Shown: piece by piece, positions 24,124-24,899 of the stretch | Layout of the letters: each line of letters opens with the position of its first letter | Position numbering within the stretch: position 1 is the stretch's first letter | Assembly (NCBI GenBank): GCA_900553545.1 | Contig: USDP01000003.1 | Span: 1-24,899, forward strand | Source of the DNA: an uncultured Eubacteriales bacterium | Lineage (GTDB): Bacteria > Bacillota > Clostridia > Oscillospirales > Oscillospiraceae | Direction: 5' to 3' | Length of the DNA stretch: 24,899 nucleotides | The notes under the pieces: model-generated | What the model was told of the DNA's origin: nothing | The model's database searches: none | What the model saw: only the letters and a program-made list of their open reading frames with translations | Translations under genes and position numbers: made by a program

Positions 24124-24179
24124 GTAGTATTTTCTGACATAAACACTCCATTCTTTTGAAATTGTTTCCGCCGTATTTG

Positions 24180-24268
24180 CAGCTCGCGCCCCGGCGATGG
24201 GGAACAGCGCGGACAGAGCTTGGCAGCTCTCACAGCTCGTGGAAGGGGTCTTGACTGCTTGCAACCCC
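24180..24268 (-). other. Structured leader upstream of the replisome-organiser gene
   Basis: Three short inverted repeats follow each other on the minus strand: GGGGT/ACCCC (24264-24268 with 24245-24249), AGAGCT-GCCA-AGCTCT (24230-24215), and CCCC/GGGG within 24189-24202. This GC-rich patch interrupts the otherwise AT-rich element. No gene is supported here. Confidence 0.4.
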
Positions 24269-24275
24269 AGCCACG

Positions 24276-24362
24276 TCAGCCTGTCTTGCGTCGAAACAAA
24301 CTGCGGTGTTGTCCGCGTTGCTGGTTATTCAGTTGTTTGGGATTTGAGTTTCCCACCCCCAT
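24276..24362 (-). CDS. Possible 28-residue peptide, unknown
   Basis: ATG at 24362 preceded by TAGGAGAAAT, giving MGVGNSNPKQLNNQQRGQHR and eight more residues, basic and glutamine-rich. It has a good ribosome site but no recognisable domain. It may be a leader peptide for the replication module or chance. Confidence 0.25.
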   Translation of the reverse strand: MGVGNSNPKQLNNQQRGQHRSLFRRKTG

Positions 24363-24385
24363 ATTTCTCCTAAAGAGTACCAAAA

Positions 24386-24420
24386 GGAGCGCTGCGGCCA
24401 TTTCTCGGTCGCAGCGCTCC
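24386..24420 (-). terminator. Strong hairpin terminator downstream of galK
   Basis: Perfect 11-bp stem GGAGCGCTGCG / CGCAGCGCTCC with a 13-base loop, followed by TTTT on the minus strand (24385-24382). On the plus strand it is followed by a T-rich tail too, so it may work in both directions. Confidence 0.75.
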
Positions 24421-24462
24421 TTCATTATTTTTCATGGTGCGCTTCGGAATATTCTGTTGTCG

Positions 24463-24476
24463 GCAGATTTCTCTGC
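24463..24476 (-). other. Short GAAA-loop hairpin at the start of the promoter-driven segment
   Basis: GCAGA-GAAA-TCTGC on the minus strand, about 5 bases after the predicted transcription start of the promoter at 24487-24515. Confidence 0.4.
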
Positions 24477-24486
24477 TGTGTTTCCT

Positions 24487-24515
24487 AAGATATCATCCGA
24501 TTTTATTCTTGTCAA
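24487..24515 (-). promoter_or_regulatory. Sigma-70-type promoter downstream of galK
   Basis: Minus strand: perfect -35 TTGACA (24515-24510), 17-base spacer, -10 TATCTT (24492-24487). It points away from galK towards the terminator at 24420-24386 and then the element's replication genes. Predicted start near 24480. Confidence 0.6.
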
Positions 24516-24555
24516 TATCGCATTTGAGTTTTTTGAGGCTGAAGTAAATCGATAA

Positions 24556-24899
24556 CTATTCCACAATCGACAGCTTGTGGCAATGCCCTTCTCCGAGCAC
24601 AGCTTCAACGCCCGTCTTGAAGCGCTCAAACTTGTCATTCGGGACGAACGCCAGTGCCGTTCCTGCGAAGCCGCCGCCATGGATACGCACCGCGCCCTCC
24701 CCCGCAAGAAGCTGCTGGCAGAGCGCGATGGTGAACGCCATATCCTGCTTTTCGATGTAGCCGGCGGGGATCACGTTTTGCAGCAGCGTCCACGACGCCA
24801 TGCCGGACTCATTGACGTAGCGCAGAAAGGCATCGAAATGATCGTTTTTCAGCGCGCGGACCTGCATCTGCACACGGCGGTTCTCGTTGAAAAAGTGGA
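24556..24899 (-). CDS. galK: Galactokinase, C-terminal part (5' end beyond window)
   Basis: About 113 residues of the 3' end, open to the window edge. HFFNENRRV, then the GHMP-kinase C-terminal pattern: NVIPAG, RIHGGGFAGTALAFVP (the glycine-rich GGGFAG motif) and the terminal helix region. Galactokinase phosphorylates galactose at C1 with ATP (Leloir pathway). Other GHMP kinases are possible but the HFF-ENxRV and GGGFAGTxxAFVP blocks are specific to galactokinase. It ends with TAG at 24558, and the downstream hairpin terminator could close its transcript. Confidence 0.9.
   Translation of the reverse strand, partial: HFFNENRRVQMQVRALKNDHFDAFLRYVNESGMASWTLLQNVIPAGYIEKQDMAFTIALCQQLLAGEGAVRIHGGGFAGTALAFVPNDKFERFKTGVEAVLGEGHCHKLSIVE

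Larger units (their letters stand above)
21160..24380 (-). mobile_element. Remnant of a small integrative element (replication module plus truncated integrase)
   Basis: This block is visibly richer in A/T than the flanking operons and holds only element-type genes: replisome organiser, DnaC-like loader and truncated integrase, with an ori/oriT-like gene-free stretch between loader and integrase. No relaxase, conjugation or cargo gene is present. The ends are not defined; a 7-bp CCCATAT occurs at 21163-21169 and 24358-24364, too short to be convincing as an attachment site. Confidence 0.6.

Noticed and set aside
21163..24364. 7-bp CCCATAT at both ends as attachment-site duplication
   Set aside because: A 7-bp match over 3 kb is expected by chance; no longer direct repeat was seen around it.
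1..24899. tRNA, rRNA or CRISPR array
   Set aside because: None recognised on reading either strand; no cloverleaf-like or regularly spaced repeat was seen.

Overview
The window most likely comes from the chromosome of an anaerobic Gram-positive gut bacterium of the Clostridia, probably Oscillospiraceae-like. This is inferred from the high-GC coding sequence, the many MKK...LLSAC-type lipoproteins, the anaerobic (cobalt-early) B12 pathway and the style of the small mobile element. No species can be named from sequence alone. Every convincing gene lies on the minus strand, so transcription runs from high to low coordinates.

Region 1 (about 15980 down to 1, continuing past the left edge) is one long cobalamin operon. 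It has a sigma-70 type promoter, a cobalamin riboswitch (15721-15917) and an intrinsic terminator (15596-15627) ahead of the first gene. The order of transcription is: exported cobaltochelatase cbiK, a two-domain NEAT-like lipoprotein, an FecB/BtuF-type binding lipoprotein, an FecCD-type permease, its ATPase, cbiL, cbiA, cbiC, cbiD, cbiF, cbiG, cbiH, a fused cbiJ-cbiE-cbiT, cbiB, cobD, and the first 14 codons of cbiP. Most genes overlap or are a few bases apart. Together they cover ring methylations, contraction, C5/C15 methylation with decarboxylation, reduction, amidation and aminopropanol attachment. The first five genes are surface or transport functions. They are the least conventional part: a chelatase anchored outside the cell beside a possible haem/tetrapyrrole-binding-like lipoprotein and a metal-chelate-type importer, all under B12 control.

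Region 2 (20939 down to 16046) is a four-gene ABC importer of the BMP/PnrA (nucleoside-type) family, in the order ATPase, permease, permease, binding lipoprotein. It has its own promoter, and a hairpin-forming spacer precedes the binding-protein gene.

Region 3 (about 21106 to 24380) is a lower-GC insertion, apparently a decayed small integrative element. It holds a phage-type replisome organiser (DnaD-like N-terminal domain) with an apparent frameshift at its start, a DnaC-like helicase loader, a 630-base gene-free stretch rich in nested inverted repeats and iteron-like octamers, and a tyrosine recombinase that stops just before its HxxR and tyrosine catalytic residues.

Region 4 (24386 to 24899) holds the 3' end of a galactokinase gene. 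After it come a promoter-like sequence and a strong hairpin terminator that could together define a short RNA or a leader.
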